From the NCBI GenBank assembly GCA_900769175.1, contig CAAGFP010000230.1, positions 1 through 6,341 of the forward strand: 6,341 nucleotides of DNA. Reading direction: 5' to 3'. Position 1 is the stretch's first letter, and each line of letters starts with the position of its first letter. Shown piece by piece: positions 4,819 to 6,341 of this stretch. Position numbers and translations under genes: made by a program. Under the pieces are notes generated by a model, which saw only the letters and a list, made by a program, of their open reading frames with translations, ran no database searches and had not been told where the DNA came from. This DNA is from Lachnospiraceae bacterium (GTDB taxonomy: Bacteria > Bacillota > Clostridia > Lachnospirales > Lachnospiraceae).

Positions 4819-4864
4819 AAACCTCCATACCATGAACGGATGATTCTCTTTGGTATGGAGGTTT
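4819..4864 (+). terminator. Bidirectional hairpin terminator between convergent genes
   Basis: A perfect 14-bp stem (4819-4832 with 4851-4864) closes an 18-nt loop in the gap between the rightward acidic-protein gene (stop at 4802) and the leftward gene (stop at 4873). The T-tails are short on both sides (GTTTATT rightward, GGTTTTG leftward), but placement and stem strength make a shared terminator the best reading. Confidence 0.8.
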
Positions 4865-4872
4865 ATTGAATT

Positions 4873-5175
4873 TCATTTCAGGTAATTCTTTTCGTACTGC
4901 TCGTTAATCCACGCAACCGCTTTCTCTTTTCCCTCAAGGTCACAGGTGAAAGTCTCACGAACCTTCAATTCCTCAGCTGTATTATCATAATTCATCGGCT
5001 CCGGCCAGACAGTAGCAACCAAAGTCGGAACTGTTTCTTTGTCCCCTTTTGCAATCTTTAAGGGATTACGTTCAATCCGGTAACGCATGCCTTTATGACT
5101 TCCGTTAAATGGCATGCCGTGAGAATAATATTCAATTCCGTAAGATTCCTCAAATGAGATATATTTATATTCCAT
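4873..5175 (-). CDS. Conserved-looking small protein of unknown function
   Basis: The 100-residue product is soluble, with no signal peptide or membrane segment. The first two thirds look beta-rich, with many aromatics (YKYISFEESYGIEYYSHG, then GMRYRIERNP and TLVATVWPEP). The last 20 residues, including EGKEKAVAWINEQYEK, look helical. I recognise no family or catalytic motif. The start at 5175 has GGAG (5187-5190) 11 nt upstream. It lies 85 nt downstream of the glnS stop on the same strand with no terminator between, so it is probably cotranscribed with glnS; the hairpin at 4819-4864 would end both. A link to aminoacylation is only positional. Confidence 0.8.
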   Translation of the reverse strand: MEYKYISFEESYGIEYYSHGMPFNGSHKGMRYRIERNPLKIAKGDKETVPTLVATVWPEPMNYDNTAEELKVRETFTCDLEGKEKAVAWINEQYEKNYLK

Positions 5176-5260
5176 CTTTCATTTCTCTCCGTTTGACATC
5201 CATGACCGCAATACCTGCTCCATTCGCTACAATGATGTTTACTCCGTTTTCCTGCAAATT
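5165..5260 (-). other. 31-codon open frame directly after, and in phase with, the glnS stop
   Basis: Immediately after the glnS TAA (5261-5263), the same frame stays open for 31 codons and ends with TAA at 5165-5167, overlapping the start of the downstream gene. It encodes a protein-like run that includes GVNIIVANGAGIAVMDVKRR. The only ATG codons are 20 and 27 codons in, without good ribosome binding sites. GlnRS homologues end near VFNRIVSLK, so the TAA is where the protein should stop. This may be a gene remnant, a rare readthrough tail, or chance. Confidence 0.35.
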
Positions 5261-6341
5261 TTATTTGGGAAGCGTGAAAGAACTCTTTAAGGAAACTATT
5301 CTGTTAAATACAGGTGCTCCCGGTTTCGAATCTTTATAATCCACACAGAAGAAACCATTTCTTACAAACTGGAAGCTCTCATATGCCTTCGCATCTTTCA
5401 ATGAAGGCTCAAGGTAGCAATCGGTAAGAACTTTCTTGGAGTTCGGATTCACATTGATGCTTCCGTCTTCCTTGTTGTAAACGCCCTTTTCTTCATCAAC
5501 AATGTTTTCAAACAAACGGACTTCTGCCTTGAATGCGGTTTCCGCATTCACCCAGTGTATGGTTCCCTTTACCTTTCTTGCATTGAAGCCGGAACCTGAT
5601 TTCGTTTCAGGGTCATAGGTACAATGGACTTCCACAACCTGACCGTTTTCATCCTTAACACAACCGGTACAGGTTACAAAATATGCATTCATGAGACGAA
5701 CTTCATTTCCCGGGAAAAGACGGAAGTATTTCTTGGGAGGTTCTTCCATGAAATCTTCTCTTTCAATGTAAAGAACTTTTCCGAAAGGAATCATTCTGCT
5801 GCCCAGTGCCTCATTCTCAAGATTATTGGGAGCCTCAAGCATTTCAACTTTGCCATCTTCCCAGTTATCGATTACTAATTTAATCGGATCTAAAATCGCC
5901 ATCATTCTGGGACGTTTTAATTTAAGATCCTCACGAATGCAATACTCAAGCATGGCCATATCGGCTGTTGACTGAGCTTTGGAAACACCGCACAACTCAA
6001 CGAACTTCTTAATGGATTCCGGAGTATAACCTCTTCTTCTTAATGCGGATACCGATACCAGTCTCGGATCGTCCCATCCGTCTGCAATTCCGTCTTCCAC
6101 AAGTTTTTTGATGTAACGCTTTCCGGTTACCACATTATTTAAATAAAGTTTTGCGAATTCAATCTGTCTGGGGGGATGCGAGTATTCCAGTTCTCTTACC
6201 ACCCAGTCATACAAAGGCCTGTGGTCTTCAAATTCCAAGGTACAAATGGAATGTGTGATTCCTTCGATTGCATCCTCAATCGGATGTGCGAAATCGTACA
6301 TCGGGTAAATGCACCAGGTGTCTCCCGTTCTGTGATGCGTC
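5261..6341 (-). CDS. glnS: Glutaminyl-tRNA synthetase, C-terminal two thirds (5' end outside window)
   Basis: GlnRS charges tRNA-Gln with glutamine using ATP in the cytoplasm. The open frame runs off the right edge; 359 codons plus the stop are visible, so about 200 N-terminal residues, including the HIGH motif, are missing when compared with the 554-residue E. coli enzyme. Strong matches from memory include WCIYPMYDFAHPIEDAIEG and ITHSICTLEFEDHRPLYDW (class I glutaminyl/glutamyl catalytic core), GWDDPRL, LRRRGYTPESI and CIREDL (connecting helices), then MIPFGKVLYIEREDF, FRLFPGNEVRLMNAYF, HCTYDPETKSG and KVKGTIHW (anticodon-binding beta barrels) and PVFNRIVSLK near the end. The second active-site loop reads VVTGKR where E. 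coli has VMSKR. The gene lies 85 nt upstream of a small unknown gene, probably in one operon. GlnRS distinguishes this organism from Firmicutes that rely only on GatCAB. Confidence 0.97.
   Translation of the reverse strand, partial: THHRTGDTWCIYPMYDFAHPIEDAIEGITHSICTLEFEDHRPLYDWVVRELEYSHPPRQIEFAKLYLNNVVTGKRYIKKLVEDGIADGWDDPRLVSVSALRRRGYTPESIKKFVELCGVSKAQSTADMAMLEYCIREDLKLKRPRMMAILDPIKLVIDNWEDGKVEMLEAPNNLENEALGSRMIPFGKVLYIEREDFMEEPPKKYFRLFPGNEVRLMNAYFVTCTGCVKDENGQVVEVHCTYDPETKSGSGFNARKVKGTIHWVNAETAFKAEVRLFENIVDEEKGVYNKEDGSINVNPNSKKVLTDCYLEPSLKDAKAYESFQFVRNGFFCVDYKDSKPGAPVFNRIVSLKSSFTLPK

Overview
The window looks like a chromosomal segment from a low-to-moderate GC Gram-positive anaerobe, most likely a Clostridia member of the Lachnospiraceae type. 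Supporting points are AT-rich intergenic DNA, GGAG-type ribosome binding sites, strong TTGnnn/TAnnnT promoters, a KtrAB-type potassium system, a tRNA gene without encoded CCA, and a bacterial GlnRS, an enzyme most other Firmicutes lack. This is inference from gene content and style; no search was run.

Layout, left to right. Bases 1-36 hold the first 12 codons of a minus-strand gene that leaves the left edge, with its ribosome binding site (48-55) and promoter (78-106). Bases 123-408 are a GC-rich tandem array of a 64-bp unit (about 4.5 copies) built from palindromic CCGCGCGG and inverted GAGACTAAA/TTTAGTCTC motifs. A strong terminator at 413-456 closes the potassium-uptake genes ktrB (1285-2622) and ktrA (527-1195). 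Upstream of them on the same strand is a stand-alone receiver-domain protein (2761-3147) with its own promoter, then a tRNA-Gly(GCC) gene (3327-3399) with a strong promoter and terminator, then a TetR-family regulator (3516-4118). Only one gene runs rightward: an acidic, membrane-anchored 148-residue protein (4356-4802) diverging from the TetR gene. A hairpin terminator separates it from a convergent, unrecognised 100-residue protein (4873-5175), which sits just downstream of glnS (5261 to beyond the right edge).

How the genes relate. KtrB is the membrane channel subunit and KtrA its cytoplasmic nucleotide-binding gating subunit; together they form a sodium- or proton-coupled potassium uptake system. 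The receiver protein has no kinase or output domain in view, so its link to potassium uptake is only positional. The TetR regulator probably controls itself and possibly the divergent acidic protein. glnS and tRNA-Gly are translation housekeeping genes. The most unusual items are the 64-bp array, placed between a terminator and a promoter so that it is probably not in either neighbour's mature transcript; the 31-codon open frame that follows the glnS stop in phase; and non-consensus residues in the KtrA nucleotide loop and the GlnRS KMSKS-type loop.
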